The notes: generated by a model from the letters alone, not told the origin. Counted from the stretch's first letter, positions 1 through 8,303 are shown. The stretch: 64,000 nt of DNA from Acidicapsa acidisoli (GCF_025685625.1 NZ_JAGSYI010000001.1:2461147-2525146), one strand, 5' to 3'. Numbers and translations are program-made.

Positions 1-281
1 TCCAATATCTTTCGCATGGTGCTCAGGTCGACAGAGCGAACCGCGTTGATCAGTTGTTCGCCAACGTCGTGCAGCGCATCGACGTAGGACCTGAGCTTGC
101 GCCAGCTTGGAAAGCCGTAGCTGCGCGCGACCAGAAGCTGCGCGTCGGAGAGTCGTGCGGTTGAACTCTCCGCCTGCATCGTTTTGAAGCGCTGTTTTGC
201 TTCGTTTTTAAGATGTTCGAGATTGGCGCGTGCGGGGAGATTGTTTGTTGCAGGTGTGGGACGATTTCGCGAGTCGCTCAT
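1..281 (-). CDS. Ankyrin-repeat-type protein, N-terminal part (truncated by window edge)
   Basis: Reading the minus strand from the ATG at 281 gives about 93 residues that run off the window start without a stop. The visible part contains the pattern LEHLKNEAKQRF, then ARLSDAQLLVARSYGFPSW and RKLRSYVDAL. This arrangement is the usual N-terminal leader of bacterial ankyrin-repeat proteins, which precedes the repeats themselves. A good Shine-Dalgarno (AGGAAGG) lies about 8 bases before the ATG and supports the start. The repeats would lie outside the window, so the ankyrin call is by family resemblance of the leader only. No signal peptide is visible, so a cytoplasmic protein is expected. Confidence 0.6.
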   Translation of the reverse strand, partial: MSDSRNRPTPATNNLPARANLEHLKNEAKQRFKTMQAESSTARLSDAQLLVARSYGFPSWRKLRSYVDALHDVGEQLINAVRSVDLSTMRKIL

Positions 282-809
282 GGGGCCTTCCTTCCATATT
301 TGCCCGGTGTCCGCGGTTTTCGGGCTGGAAGTCAGGTGAGATTGCAAGTACTGCCGGGTGGGCTGCGCCCTTTACGCGGACAGACTGCCTCCCGCAAGGC
401 CGAAAACAGCATAGACAACATCGAAGTTTGGCGCAAGCGCGAAGCGAGGCTCAGATTTGCAGGGAAATGACTGCAGCTTACAAGGCGAACTTGAGGGGCG
501 GGTGATTGTTCCACGTAGAACAATTCAAGTCGAATGGGAAGGGTTTTTGTGGAGTTTGTTGTATCTGCTCTGTTTTCTTGAGCTTGGGTTTGCGTGTTAT
601 TGAGTGCTTTTGTGCCTTGTTGCAGCGGCTGGGGATTCTTGCGCTCGGAGTTGGTGTGCTGCATTGTTGAACCTCACAGTTGCTGCAGAAGACATTTCAG
701 AGATTGCGGCCGGGGATGGGATAGAGAAAGGCTGGGCGGCCCGCCTGAGTCGAATGAAGCTGGCAAATCATCCAATTCCAGTCTTAGTTAGTTGAGGTTG
801 GGAATAGGG
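282..809. other. Intergenic region of about 530 bp with a parS-like palindrome
   Basis: No convincing gene is present: the open frames here lack ribosome-binding sites and resemble no family. The only structured element seen is the palindrome at 505-524, listed separately. The region separates two divergently transcribed genes and must hold promoters for both, but no clear -35/-10 pair was recognised. Confidence 0.5.
505..524. promoter_or_regulatory. parS-like palindrome (candidate ParB-binding site)
   Basis: The 20-bp element ATTGTTCCACGTAGAACAAT has 7-bp perfect outer arms around a CACGTA centre. Its inner 16 bp (507-522) differ by one base from TGTTCCACGTGGAACA, a form of the bacterial parS consensus TGTTNCACGTGAAACA. 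It lies in non-coding DNA. No parA/parB genes are visible in the window, so function as a partition site is an inference; a dimeric repressor operator is the alternative. Confidence 0.45.
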
Positions 810-1703
810 ATGCGCGTTACACACTTAGGGTTTGGCAAGATGGCGCAAGCTGTCATTCCGCACGTGGTGAAGGCTGGACACACGGTAACAGTTTGGAATC
901 GGAGCCTTGTCTCCGCCGAGAAATTTGCCGGGTTGGAAGTCACGGTTGCGCGAACCGCTGCTGAGGCTGTGGCTGGGTGCGATATCGTTTTCACTCTTCT
1001 GCTGAACGATGAGGCTCTGACGGAAGTGCTGTATGACGGCGGTGTGCTGGATGCCATTCCGGCAGGTGCTGTTCATGTTTCGGTGAGCACGATCAGCGTG
1101 AAGTTGGCGAAGCGAATTGCTGTGGAGCATGCAAGGCGCGGTCAGCGGTATGTTGGTGCGCCAGTCTACGGCCGGCCTAACGTTGCCGCGGAGGGAAAGC
1201 TTTGGACAGTTGTAGGCGGAACGGCGGATGCCGTAGAGAGCGTGCGACCGCTGCTGGAGTGTTATTGCCGGGGTATGTCTGTCATTGGTGAAGAGCCATG
1301 GAAGGCGCACATGGTGAAGCTGATGGGCAACTTCATGGTCGTAACGATGATGGCTGGGTTGTCTGAGGCCATGACGGCGGCTGAGCTCATGGGTATCTCC
1401 AGATCGAGTGTGGTTGAGACGATTAACAGCGGGATATTTCGCTCTCCGGTGTACGAGGCTTATGGGTCGATGATGTTGAACCCGCCGAAAGAGGCTTCCG
1501 CGAAGATTGATCTGGGCGAGAAGGACTTGCGGCTCTTTCGTGATGCGGCGGCGACGATTGGCATGAAGGCCCATCTGGCGGAGTTGATGCGGGATAACTT
1601 CGCGGAAGGGATCCGGTCGGGCTTACAGGAAGAAGATCTGGCCGCTGGTTACTACAAGCAGGCCCGCAGCAGATACTTGCGCGAGGCTGGAGTCGAGGCC
1701 TGA
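810..1703 (+). CDS. NAD(P)-dependent beta-hydroxyacid dehydrogenase family oxidoreductase
   Basis: About 297 residues, a normal length for the 3-hydroxyisobutyrate dehydrogenase/6-phosphogluconate-dehydrogenase-like superfamily. The N-terminus carries a Rossmann dinucleotide loop (HLGFGKMAQA, near residues 5-14). It is followed by TVWNRS, where the Asn-Arg pair typically favours NADP, and by a downstream substrate segment VGAPVYGRP. The catalytic-helix region reads KLMGNFMVVTMMAGLSEAM, which keeps the family Lys and Asn. An upstream in-frame TTG at 792 is possible, but the ATG at 810 begins exactly where the family begins. These enzymes oxidise or reduce small beta-hydroxy acids or imines in the cytosol; the substrate cannot be read from sequence. 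It is transcribed alone, with a dispersed repeat downstream. Confidence 0.85.
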   Translation: MRVTHLGFGKMAQAVIPHVVKAGHTVTVWNRSLVSAEKFAGLEVTVARTAAEAVAGCDIVFTLLLNDEALTEVLYDGGVLDAIPAGAVHVSVSTISVKLAKRIAVEHARRGQRYVGAPVYGRPNVAAEGKLWTVVGGTADAVESVRPLLECYCRGMSVIGEEPWKAHMVKLMGNFMVVTMMAGLSEAMTAAELMGISRSSVVETINSGIFRSPVYEAYGSMMLNPPKEASAKIDLGEKDLRLFRDAAATIGMKAHLAELMRDNFAEGIRSGLQEEDLAAGYYKQARSRYLREAGVEA

Positions 1704-1840
1704 GAACGGGCCTTGCGGCGCACTGATGATTGGTCCCCGTGGGACAATTCCTGGCGAATGGGACGGCATTTGGCGCTGTTGCAGCGAATGGGAAATTTGG
1801 GTGCTGGGGCGGAAAGCAGCTTTCCTTTTTAACAGATAGA

Positions 1841-1960
1841 AAGGCAAAGGAAGAAGCAAGAACAGGGCAGGCTTTTTGTGATTTCCCACCCTTGACGCAA
1901 TGAACGCGTCAAGGATGGGGCATCCGGATTCGTGGTTGGGCTCGTAATACTGGAGGCTGA
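1841..1960. repeat. Dispersed palindromic repeat, copy A
   Basis: A core hairpin pairs CCCACCCTTGACGC (1885-1898) with GCGTCAAGGATGGGG (1906-1920) across a 7-base loop, with one mismatch. The left flank (AAGCAAGAACAGGGC and GGCTTTTTGTG) recurs almost unchanged at copy C (15.1 kb). The right flank (GTGGTTGGG, then TGGAGGCTGAG) recurs at copy B (3.35 kb). It lies between two convergent genes and could end transcription on either strand, though the hairpin lacks a clean U-tract. Confidence 0.75.
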
Positions 1961-1990
1961 GACACCCGCCATCCGGCAGGTGTTCCGGTA

Positions 1991-3130
1991 TTATTCTGTG
2001 GCTGTTGAGCCGTAGTTGTCGGCTGGCGGAGCGGTGCCGCGAATCTGCTCGATGAACAGCGGGACTTCTCTGTCGATCAGGTCGGTGCGGTCGATCTGGA
2101 CGTAGTGGCCGCTGTTTTTGGCGATGATTCTGCGGCTGCGGGTGGAGAGCTTCTTGAGGTCTTCCTGCATCTGGCTCCAGACTGTCTCGACCTTCTTCTG
2201 GGCGGCGTTTTCGGTCGGCAGGGACTTGGTGGGGTCATGGGAGAAGACGAGGATCGGCAAGTCACCGTAGGGGCCGGAATGGACTGTCTCCAGGCCGGAC
2301 TGCTCCATGCTGCGCATCTCGCTGATGGACGAGGCGGGGTTCATCTCGCAGAAATCTTCGGCTCGCATTTGCGCGGCCTCACTGTCGGGGCCTGAGGTGT
2401 GACTGGAACATCTGCCCATCAGGCGGGGAACGCCTACGATGAACGCTGTTTTGGCTAGCGTGAGGATGTACCAAGGCGGCAATCCCATGCCGCCCACAGC
2501 CTTGATTGCGGGGTTGTCCTGCTGCATGGGGGTTGAACCGTCGACGAAGATGAGGCCTGCGAGGTCTTCGGAATAATGCGCGGCGTAATCGCGCAGGTAG
2601 ATTCCAGCTATGGAATGGCCCATGAGGACGACGGGGCGCGCGACGTTGGCCTGGATAAGGAGACTGTGCAGTTCGGCGGCGATGTGGTCGGCGTCGCGCG
2701 GGGCCGGGCGCGATTCGCTGAGGCCGAATCCGGCGCGGTCATAGGCGCAGACGCGGGTGGTTTTGGCGAGTGCGGGCTGAACCTTTGTCCAGATATCTGA
2801 ATGATCGCCCAGGCCGGCATCCAGGACGATGGTAGGCGAGCCGCTGCCGGTGCAGTCCATGTACATCTTGCGGCCATCGACGGTGTAGGTTTGGCCGGGA
2901 GTGGGATGGTGCGCGTGGAACCAGAGTTGGGCGACGGCGTTGTAGCTGGTGCTGACGGTGATGACGGCGGCGAAGAGGACGACGAAGGACAGCACGATTC
3001 TCTCGGCGACGCGACGCCATTTGCGTATGACTTTGGCCCGGAGCGAAAGGATGCGGCGAAGGCTCAGCCAGATGACAAGAATCCCGATGAGCAGAATGAG
3101 CGCTGGTGCGATCTGGTAGTCGAATTCCAC
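1991..3130 (-). CDS. Membrane-anchored alpha/beta-hydrolase
   Basis: Of 379 residues, the first 70 hold two hydrophobic segments (about 7-24 and 46-64) separated by a basic loop, so the catalytic domain is probably tethered to the inner membrane. The hydrolase fold follows: an oxyanion-type segment LDAGLGDHSDIW (about 103-114), the nucleophile elbow GHSIAG (171-176, Ser173), and a C-terminal SGHYVQIDR with the catalytic His. The acid is likely the Asp in FVDGS. The start is a GTG behind GAGGTG. Substrate unknown; the family includes esterases, lipases and haloperoxidase-like enzymes. It stands alone, flanked by dispersed repeat copies on both sides. Confidence 0.85.
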   Translation of the reverse strand: MEFDYQIAPALILLIGILVIWLSLRRILSLRAKVIRKWRRVAERIVLSFVVLFAAVITVSTSYNAVAQLWFHAHHPTPGQTYTVDGRKMYMDCTGSGSPTIVLDAGLGDHSDIWTKVQPALAKTTRVCAYDRAGFGLSESRPAPRDADHIAAELHSLLIQANVARPVVLMGHSIAGIYLRDYAAHYSEDLAGLIFVDGSTPMQQDNPAIKAVGGMGLPPWYILTLAKTAFIVGVPRLMGRCSSHTSGPDSEAAQMRAEDFCEMNPASSISEMRSMEQSGLETVHSGPYGDLPILVFSHDPTKSLPTENAAQKKVETVWSQMQEDLKKLSTRSRRIIAKNSGHYVQIDRTDLIDREVPLFIEQIRGTAPPADNYGSTATE

Positions 3131-3325
3131 GAAACACCTCGGCGGTTTGGTTCGGGGAGGGATGACTGTCGGACATTGTTGTAGTGCGGCGACTCACATG
3201 CCACGGGATTGAGGCGCCGCCCCGGAATTTGGGCTGCATAGTTGAGAAGAATACTACATAGATCATGGGTACTCCATAGTTTTGCTGGAAATTAGCCTTG
3301 ATGTTGCTGGTTGGATCGGTGGGGA

Positions 3326-3415
3326 ATTGTGCTATCCCATCCTTGACGCAGAGAACGCGTCAAGGATGGGGCAACCAATTCGGTGGTTGGGGTAGGAGAT
3401 CTGAAGGCTGGGCGA
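3326..3415. repeat. Dispersed palindromic repeat, copy B
   Basis: A perfect 14-bp inverted repeat, CCCATCCTTGACGC (3336-3349) and GCGTCAAGGATGGG (3357-3370), encloses a 7-base loop. The sequence to its right (GGTGGTTGGGG, CTGAAGGCTGGG) matches the right flank of copy A. It occupies most of the 300-bp gap between two minus-strand genes, which otherwise holds nothing recognisable. Confidence 0.75.
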
Positions 3416-3430
3416 GCCACTACTCGGCCG

Positions 3431-3895
3431 TTACTTTGGCTGGGCGCCGGGTTGTGGATAAGCCTCGACTCGCTCGCCGGAGTCGGGGGTGGTGAAGTGG
3501 TTGACCGGACTCTTTACCTCATCGCTCTTTCCATCGCCCTCCATCGAGTCCACTGTGTAGTAGTAGGTGGTTCGTGGGCTCAGGCCGTCCAGGCGAACAC
3601 GGAAGATCGTCTCGGGATGTTCCTGGTTGAGCCTGACGTGAGATTTCGCTGTCTGGTTCAGTTGTTTGGGATCGGTACCGTAGTGCACGACGCCGAAGTG
3701 ATCGTCCGATCCGCCAGGGTTGTTGGATGTCCATCTCACAATGACCAGATCGTCGGTTGCGGATTCAAGCGTTGGGCCTTGTTTGATTTCGACGTGCGCG
3801 GCTCTCTTTGCTGGGGTAACTACCTGAGAAAAAGCTGCATTGGAGACGAGCAGACTGCAAACTATCGCAGCCATTTTGATGAGCATTTTGTTCAC
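3431..3895 (-). CDS. Small secreted fibronectin type III-like protein
   Basis: The start is taken as GTG at 3895, seven bases after a strong GGAAGGAG; it gives a clean signal peptide (NKMLIKMAAIVCSLLVSNAAFS) and about 154 residues. The mature part resembles a single FN3 or purple-acid-phosphatase N-terminal domain: VEIKQGPTLESATDD, VRWTSNNPGG, HFGVVHYGTDP, then FRVRLDGLSPRTTYYYTVDS. No catalytic domain follows, so this is a lone beta-sandwich that is probably exported and binds another protein or carbohydrate. It lies 97 bp downstream of the di-haem gene on the same strand and is likely co-transcribed with it. The function is unknown. Confidence 0.7.
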   Translation of the reverse strand: MNKMLIKMAAIVCSLLVSNAAFSQVVTPAKRAAHVEIKQGPTLESATDDLVIVRWTSNNPGGSDDHFGVVHYGTDPKQLNQTAKSHVRLNQEHPETIFRVRLDGLSPRTTYYYTVDSMEGDGKSDEVKSPVNHFTTPDSGERVEAYPQPGAQPK

Positions 3896-3992
3896 TGCGA
3901 AACTCCTTCCGTAAAACATGAATTGACCGGGCATGGCGCCGCACGCGACCCCATGCCCGTATATCGAGTTTGTCCGCTATCCAGGCTCCAAG

Positions 3993-5801
3993 CTATGGAA
4001 TCGGATATGGCCCCGGCAGCGGTGGAACATCACAGATCGCCGACGCGCAGGGTGGCAGTGGAGGAGTCGGAATGAGGCTGCTGTTGCCTTGCGTTGCCGA
4101 AGTCCCACCGGCCATGCATTGACCGGTAAAGGTATTGATGTCCGGGTAAGGAGTTGTAAAGCCGTCCGAGAGTGTTTGCAGGAAGGCCACGATCTGATCC
4201 TCCTCCTTATCCGTCAAGCCGAGATTGCCAGTCGTCATGTCGATGTTGTTTGGCACCTCGGACATTGGCCAGCAGTTTACTCTCTCCGTCGTTCCCGCCG
4301 GGCAGTGTCCCGAAGTGACGCTGAATCGATAAACGTCCCGCGTGTTGTAGAAGTGGACGAGTTGCTTGAGGCTCTTGATGTAGCCGTTGTGGAAGAACTC
4401 CTTCTGGAAGTATGGGCCCGGGGCCTCGGTGGTTGGACACTGTGGGGGAGCCAGGGCCGCATTGCGCGCGGTAGATACCTGCATCTGGCCGTCGACCGAG
4501 GGAGCCTGTGTTATCCAGCTAGCGTTTGGATTGGGGGCTGAACCGAAGCCGCTTCGGAGGAAATTGCCGAGTCCCAGATCTCTGTAGGCGAAGCCATAAG
4601 GATTGGGAGTAAATCCGAACCGGTCGGGCTTGTTCTCATAGAAATAGGCAACTCTGGGATTCAGGGGCAGTCCCTCGTTCGCGTATCCGAAACAGCTGAA
4701 TACGGGGTTGACCTGGGCTGTTGTGCCTGTGTCTTGCAGGCTTGATGAGTTGCTGGCGCAGCCATATTGCTGGTCCACGCAGAGGGTGGATCTTCCGTCG
4801 ATGTGGCAGGAATTGCAGTTGCCTTTGCCATTGAACAGCTTGTAACCAGCCATCTCGTCTGTCGTCATGGTGTAATTGCCCTTCAGGAAGGCGTCGAATT
4901 TTGACGAAAAGGCGCTGACACGCGGGGAGCCTTCGAACTTGGAAATGGACTGGCCCCAGTGGTCGTAAATGTTGTTTGCCTTGGCGCGCTCTGTGGGACT
5001 CAGGTCAATTGGCGTGGCAGTTGTGCCGAGCGTCGCCGCTCCTCCCGGAGTGTCGCAGATCGCCTCGGCATCACTTGGGAAATTGATATTCAGGGAGTCG
5101 CCCCATACGGCCTCAAAGAGGGGTCTGTACTCGGCCGTCTGGAGCCGCAACGCGATGCAAGCCGTATCAGGGAAACCCATCTCGCCGGTATCGACTGGCG
5201 GGTGCTGTGCCTGCTCGGAGTCTGCACTCTGCAGCTTGTATCCAGTTGAGCGCGCATCCCAGAAGTTTCCGCCAAAGAACAGGCCTTGCTCATTGTTGAA
5301 TTCGAGGACAGGGAAATTGGGCGAATATGTGTATCGCTGCGCTGTCCGTTTGTTGGCCCGGTAGTGATAGGTTCCGGGATAGGCGATCATCGTCAGGTTG
5401 ACGGACGGGATCGGTCCGCTGAAACCGGCATATGGCAGGTGGCAGAAAGCGCAGGCCGTGTCCTTGAAGGGTGACATGTTCTGGTCGTAATTCAGGATCT
5501 TCCCGAGTACTACTACTGTCCTATATCCACTGCCCTGAATGGTTGGCGGGTTTCCTTGCACATTTATCGGTGGTAATTTCTCCCACTCTGTGAGAGCTTC
5601 CTTTTCGATGAAGTTCACCTCGCGCCGAACTCTTTGGATCTCGGAAGGTAAATCGGGTGGCAGAATTCCAGGTGGGTACGGATTGTAGGGTGGAGGCGCC
5701 AGGACGGATTGTCCATGCACGCCATGAGTGGTGCAGATCATGGAGATCACTAATACCGAACAGGTTGCACTCAGGGCAACCAATGTCCTCGTCTGTTTCA
5801 T
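3993..5801 (-). CDS. Exported di-haem cytochrome c peroxidase/MauG-like protein, copy 1
   Basis: About 602 residues, starting at the ATG preceded by GGGAGG, with a signal peptide (KQTRTLVALSATCSVLVISM). Two c-type haem sites are visible: CAFCH at about 117-121 and CNSCH at about 329-333. The segment between them has the family pattern GGNFWDARSTG, then PVDTGEMG. The C-terminus has FFHNGYIKSLKQLVHFYNTRD and DQIVAFLQTLSDGF, as in MauG/BCCP-like proteins. Such proteins reduce peroxide or oxidise a partner in the periplasm using electrons from a small cytochrome. At 602 residues it is much longer than classical BCCP (about 320), with extra segments around the second haem. A paralogue lies directly upstream (6587-8236). 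Confidence 0.85.
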   Translation of the reverse strand: MKQTRTLVALSATCSVLVISMICTTHGVHGQSVLAPPPYNPYPPGILPPDLPSEIQRVRREVNFIEKEALTEWEKLPPINVQGNPPTIQGSGYRTVVVLGKILNYDQNMSPFKDTACAFCHLPYAGFSGPIPSVNLTMIAYPGTYHYRANKRTAQRYTYSPNFPVLEFNNEQGLFFGGNFWDARSTGYKLQSADSEQAQHPPVDTGEMGFPDTACIALRLQTAEYRPLFEAVWGDSLNINFPSDAEAICDTPGGAATLGTTATPIDLSPTERAKANNIYDHWGQSISKFEGSPRVSAFSSKFDAFLKGNYTMTTDEMAGYKLFNGKGNCNSCHIDGRSTLCVDQQYGCASNSSSLQDTGTTAQVNPVFSCFGYANEGLPLNPRVAYFYENKPDRFGFTPNPYGFAYRDLGLGNFLRSGFGSAPNPNASWITQAPSVDGQMQVSTARNAALAPPQCPTTEAPGPYFQKEFFHNGYIKSLKQLVHFYNTRDVYRFSVTSGHCPAGTTERVNCWPMSEVPNNIDMTTGNLGLTDKEEDQIVAFLQTLSDGFTTPYPDINTFTGQCMAGGTSATQGNSSLIPTPPLPPCASAICDVPPLPGPYPIP

Positions 5802-5847
5802 ACACAACCTCCCTGCAATGGCTAAGGTTTGGGACGCACGTCCGCGT

Positions 5848-5867
5848 TTCACCGAAGATCCCGGTGA
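5848..5867 (-). promoter_or_regulatory. Conserved leader hairpin upstream of di-haem copy 1
   Basis: TCACCG/CGGTGA arms form a hairpin in the presumed 5' leader, about 47-66 bases before the start. The same element, with a longer stem, precedes the paralogous gene at 8283-8303. Confidence 0.4.
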
Positions 5868-5918
5868 CTGGGTGGACGATGAATCTGCATTTAACTTCTA
5901 GATAGAACCTGGATGATT

Positions 5919-5932
5919 TACCCGAGTGGGTA
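5919..5932. promoter_or_regulatory. Conserved palindrome TACCC-N4-GGGTA
   Basis: The palindrome sits about 120 bp upstream of di-haem copy 1. It is embedded in a stretch (TTTACCCGAGTGGGTATCTT) that recurs at 8353-8372, the same distance upstream of copy 2. A regulator-binding site is inferred from this conservation alone. Confidence 0.35.
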
Positions 5933-6028
5933 TCTTGATTTGTTGCGGCTATTCACAAGGCAATCAACTTGGTCAGTCGAGTAACTGACCTCGAAAAAAA
6001 GATGGCCCGTTGATATCAAAGGAAGGGG

Positions 6029-6187
6029 ATGGACCATCCCTGCATTCTCGAATGGTGGGCCGGATTGAAAGTGACTGTCAAGGGTGATAAGGCCGCTAAA
6101 TTGTTGGCTTTAGTCGGAGCAGGCATTATCTGCTTGATTATTGTTTATCTGATAGGGGTTGCGTGGCGTTGGTATATTTCGACTTAG
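6029..6187 (+). CDS. Small single-helix membrane protein (52 aa)
   Basis: The ATG at 6029 follows a strong Shine-Dalgarno (AAGGAAGGGG) and opens a 52-codon frame to TAG at 6185. The product has a short soluble N-terminus rich in Trp and Lys (MDHPCILEWWAGLK, then VTVKGDKAAK). One hydrophobic helix follows (about residues 25-44, LLALVGAGIICLIIVYLIGV), then a short basic and aromatic tail WRWYIST. It is transcribed away from di-haem copy 1 and shares its upstream region. A diverged counterpart lies at 8523-8642 in the duplicated unit. No family was recognised. The gene is short and could be fortuitous, but the ribosome-binding site and helix argue for it. Confidence 0.45.
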   Translation: MDHPCILEWWAGLKVTVKGDKAAKLLALVGAGIICLIIVYLIGVAWRWYIST

Positions 6188-6586
6188 GATAATATTTATT
6201 GATTCTTAAATATTTATATACATCGCTACATATTCGGCACGTGATCAACAGCCGCTTTGCAGGCGAGCCAGACGACGATAATCCGCTTTGGTTTGATTGC
6301 AAACGCTGTTTGTGATGTCGATAACAGAGTTGGGTTGAGCAGGTTGTACAGGGAAGGTGGTTCGGCGGATTCGATTTCTCACGTGCGGTGAGGTTGTGGT
6401 GCTATCTTCATGCGGAACGTGAAGTTGGATCGTGTCTCTGTTTGCTTGGGAATTGCTGGCGGGCTGGTGGAGAAGCAGATTCGCCTAGGGAATGACCGGG
6501 GGTAAGCCAACCGGCGTCTGTGTATGACTGGGCCCCAGTCTCGAGATCGAGAACTGGGGCTCCGGTGTTGGTTAGATTGTTGGTTA
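6188..6586. other. AT-richer intergenic segment between the two duplicated units
   Basis: The first part (to about 6325) is recognisably similar to 8630-8760, sharing TTGATTCTTAA, GTGATCAAC/GTAATCAAT-type blocks and TGTCGATAAC, so it belongs to the duplicated unit. The rest is unique and ends with the hairpin at 6532-6560. No gene with a convincing start was found. Confidence 0.5.
6532..6560. terminator. Candidate factor-independent terminator or hairpin after di-haem copy 2
   Basis: Arms GCCCCAGTCTCGA and TCGAGAACTGGGGC pair over 12-13 bp with one bulged base and a very small loop. It lies 27 bp beyond the stop of the minus-strand gene at 6587. There is no run of T on either side, so intrinsic termination is likely but not certain. 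Confidence 0.45.
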
Positions 6587-8236
6587 TTACTGCTCCCTGA
6601 GCCTTGAGATAGGTCCCTTGTCGAAAGACACTGTCCCGGTGACATAGCCATCGGTGAGCGTTTGCAGGAACGCTACGATGTCGTCTTCCTCCTCGCTTGT
6701 CAGGCCAAGATTGCCTAACTGCGTGGTGTTCAGGGTTGCCGGATACTCAGGCTCTGGCCAGCAAGTTACTTTCTCGCCGGGCGAACCCTGAGCGCAACGT
6801 GGCAGCGCCTGGGAGGTGTTGTAGAAGTGAACGACTTCCTTGAGGCTCTTCAGATACCCGTTATGCATATACTCTTTGATGAAATCTGGTCGAGGCCTCA
6901 TGTCGACGTTGCGCACGGTTGCGGTTTGGAACATCCCGTTAAAGAACGGGGCCAGTTGCTTCCACTGCAGGAGATTGGGATTCTCTGTGAGGTTGGTGAG
7001 CATGCCCCCAACTCCATAATCGACAAAGTTGAAACCCATGGGGTTTGCGATGTATCCGTACTGATCCGGCTTGCTTTCGCAGTAGTACGGCAGCGCGAGA
7101 TTCTTGGGCAGGCCGATGTTGTTGGCGGTGAAATCGCTGAAGAGAGGCGCAACATCGGCTGCTACCAGGGTATTGGGTGTGTTGACTGCTGTTCCGCTGA
7201 GATGGCATTGGTTGCAATGTGCTTTGCCATTGAACAGTTGATAGCCGGTCAGTTCAGCACCTGACAGAGTCGCGTTGCCGGCGAGATAGGCGTCGAATTT
7301 CGAAGAGAAAGCGCTGACTTCCGCAGAAGCTTCAAAGGATGCGATCGAAAGCACCATGTGCTGGAAGGTGGAGTTTGATGTTCCCCTGTCAATTGCGCTG
7401 AGATGCACAGGGAACGGATCTGTCGCAGGCGCGGGCCCGGGGTGGGCGCACACGGTTGCAACATTGGAGGGCCAGCGGATCGCGAAGGACTGAGCGCCCC
7501 AGATGCTTACGATTAGCGGAGCGTAACGGCCCTGCGATGCCTTCCATACCCAGCAAGCGGTGTCCGGATTTCCCATTTCGACTGGATTTACCGGTGGTCC
7601 TTCTGCCTGTTCTGCGGCGGGATTGTCGAGGGTGATCCCGGTGGCGCGCATATCCCAGAAGTTGCCTCCATAGAAGCTGTTCTGAGTTGCGTTGTAGTGG
7701 AGGATGCCCGAGAACGGGGCGTACGCGTAGCTCTGGGGATTCCTTGCGCTGAAGCGGTAGTTTGGTGCGGGGGGAACGGCGTTGGTGACGGCGGTGCCGC
7801 CAGGTTGCGATGCGGTGGTCGCATTGAACAAACTGGATTGTCCCCTGAAGCCTGTGTACGGTACGTGGCAGGTTGCGCAGGCGATGTTCTCGAAGGGGGA
7901 GAGGGTTGTGTCGTAGATCTCGGTCTTACCGAGCAGAGTGATTTTGTGGTACAGGTCAAGCGAAGACGCTTGTGCCACTTGCTGGAGCAAGTCGTCTTCC
8001 GTAAGCGTGATGAACGCAGCGGCTATCGCGACATCCGGATCTTCATGTGCTCCACCGGGAAGGTAGGATGCGACGTTTACGTTCCCGCTGCATATAGCGA
8101 AAGGCGGTATCGGGGTGGTGGTGGCAGCGGAGCGGATTTGACTTTGACCATGCACACTGTGAGTGGTGCAGGTCATGGAGATGACCAATGCCGTACAGGT
8201 TGCACATAGAGCAACCAGCGTCCTTTTTTGTTTCAT
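6587..8236 (-). CDS. Exported di-haem cytochrome c peroxidase/MauG-like protein, copy 2
   Basis: About 549 residues, starting at the ATG at 8236 behind GGGAGG. A longer open frame extends upstream but lacks a ribosome-binding site and would bury the signal peptide (KQKRTLVALCATCTALVISM). Haem sites are CATCH (about 120-124) and CNQCH (about 341-345). Between them is GGNFWDMRATG, then PVNPVEMGNPDTACW, followed by SAFSSKFDAYLAGN. The C-terminus has YMHNGYLKSLKEVVHFYNTS and DIVAFLQTLTDGY. The signal peptide and many blocks match copy 1 closely, so the two arose by tandem duplication. This copy is shorter by about 50 residues, mainly around the second haem. A periplasmic redox role is expected; the substrate is unknown. 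Confidence 0.85.
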   Translation of the reverse strand: MKQKRTLVALCATCTALVISMTCTTHSVHGQSQIRSAATTTPIPPFAICSGNVNVASYLPGGAHEDPDVAIAAAFITLTEDDLLQQVAQASSLDLYHKITLLGKTEIYDTTLSPFENIACATCHVPYTGFRGQSSLFNATTASQPGGTAVTNAVPPAPNYRFSARNPQSYAYAPFSGILHYNATQNSFYGGNFWDMRATGITLDNPAAEQAEGPPVNPVEMGNPDTACWVWKASQGRYAPLIVSIWGAQSFAIRWPSNVATVCAHPGPAPATDPFPVHLSAIDRGTSNSTFQHMVLSIASFEASAEVSAFSSKFDAYLAGNATLSGAELTGYQLFNGKAHCNQCHLSGTAVNTPNTLVAADVAPLFSDFTANNIGLPKNLALPYYCESKPDQYGYIANPMGFNFVDYGVGGMLTNLTENPNLLQWKQLAPFFNGMFQTATVRNVDMRPRPDFIKEYMHNGYLKSLKEVVHFYNTSQALPRCAQGSPGEKVTCWPEPEYPATLNTTQLGNLGLTSEEEDDIVAFLQTLTDGYVTGTVSFDKGPISRLREQ

Positions 8237-8282
8237 AGATAACCTCCCTGAAACGGCTAGGGTTTGGAGACGAGCCTGCTTT

Positions 8283-8303
8283 TTCACCGGAGGGCCCGGT
8301 GAA
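8283..8303 (-). promoter_or_regulatory. Conserved leader hairpin upstream of di-haem copy 2
   Basis: TTCACCGG and CCGGTGAA pair perfectly over 8 bp around a 5-base loop, about 47-67 bases before the start at 8236. It is the counterpart of 5848-5867. The stem is extended here by paired changes, which suggests that the structure is what is conserved. Confidence 0.45.

Noticed and set aside
6239-6245. CACGTG-containing sequence as a second parS site
   Set aside because: Flanking bases do not extend the palindrome and match parS poorly.
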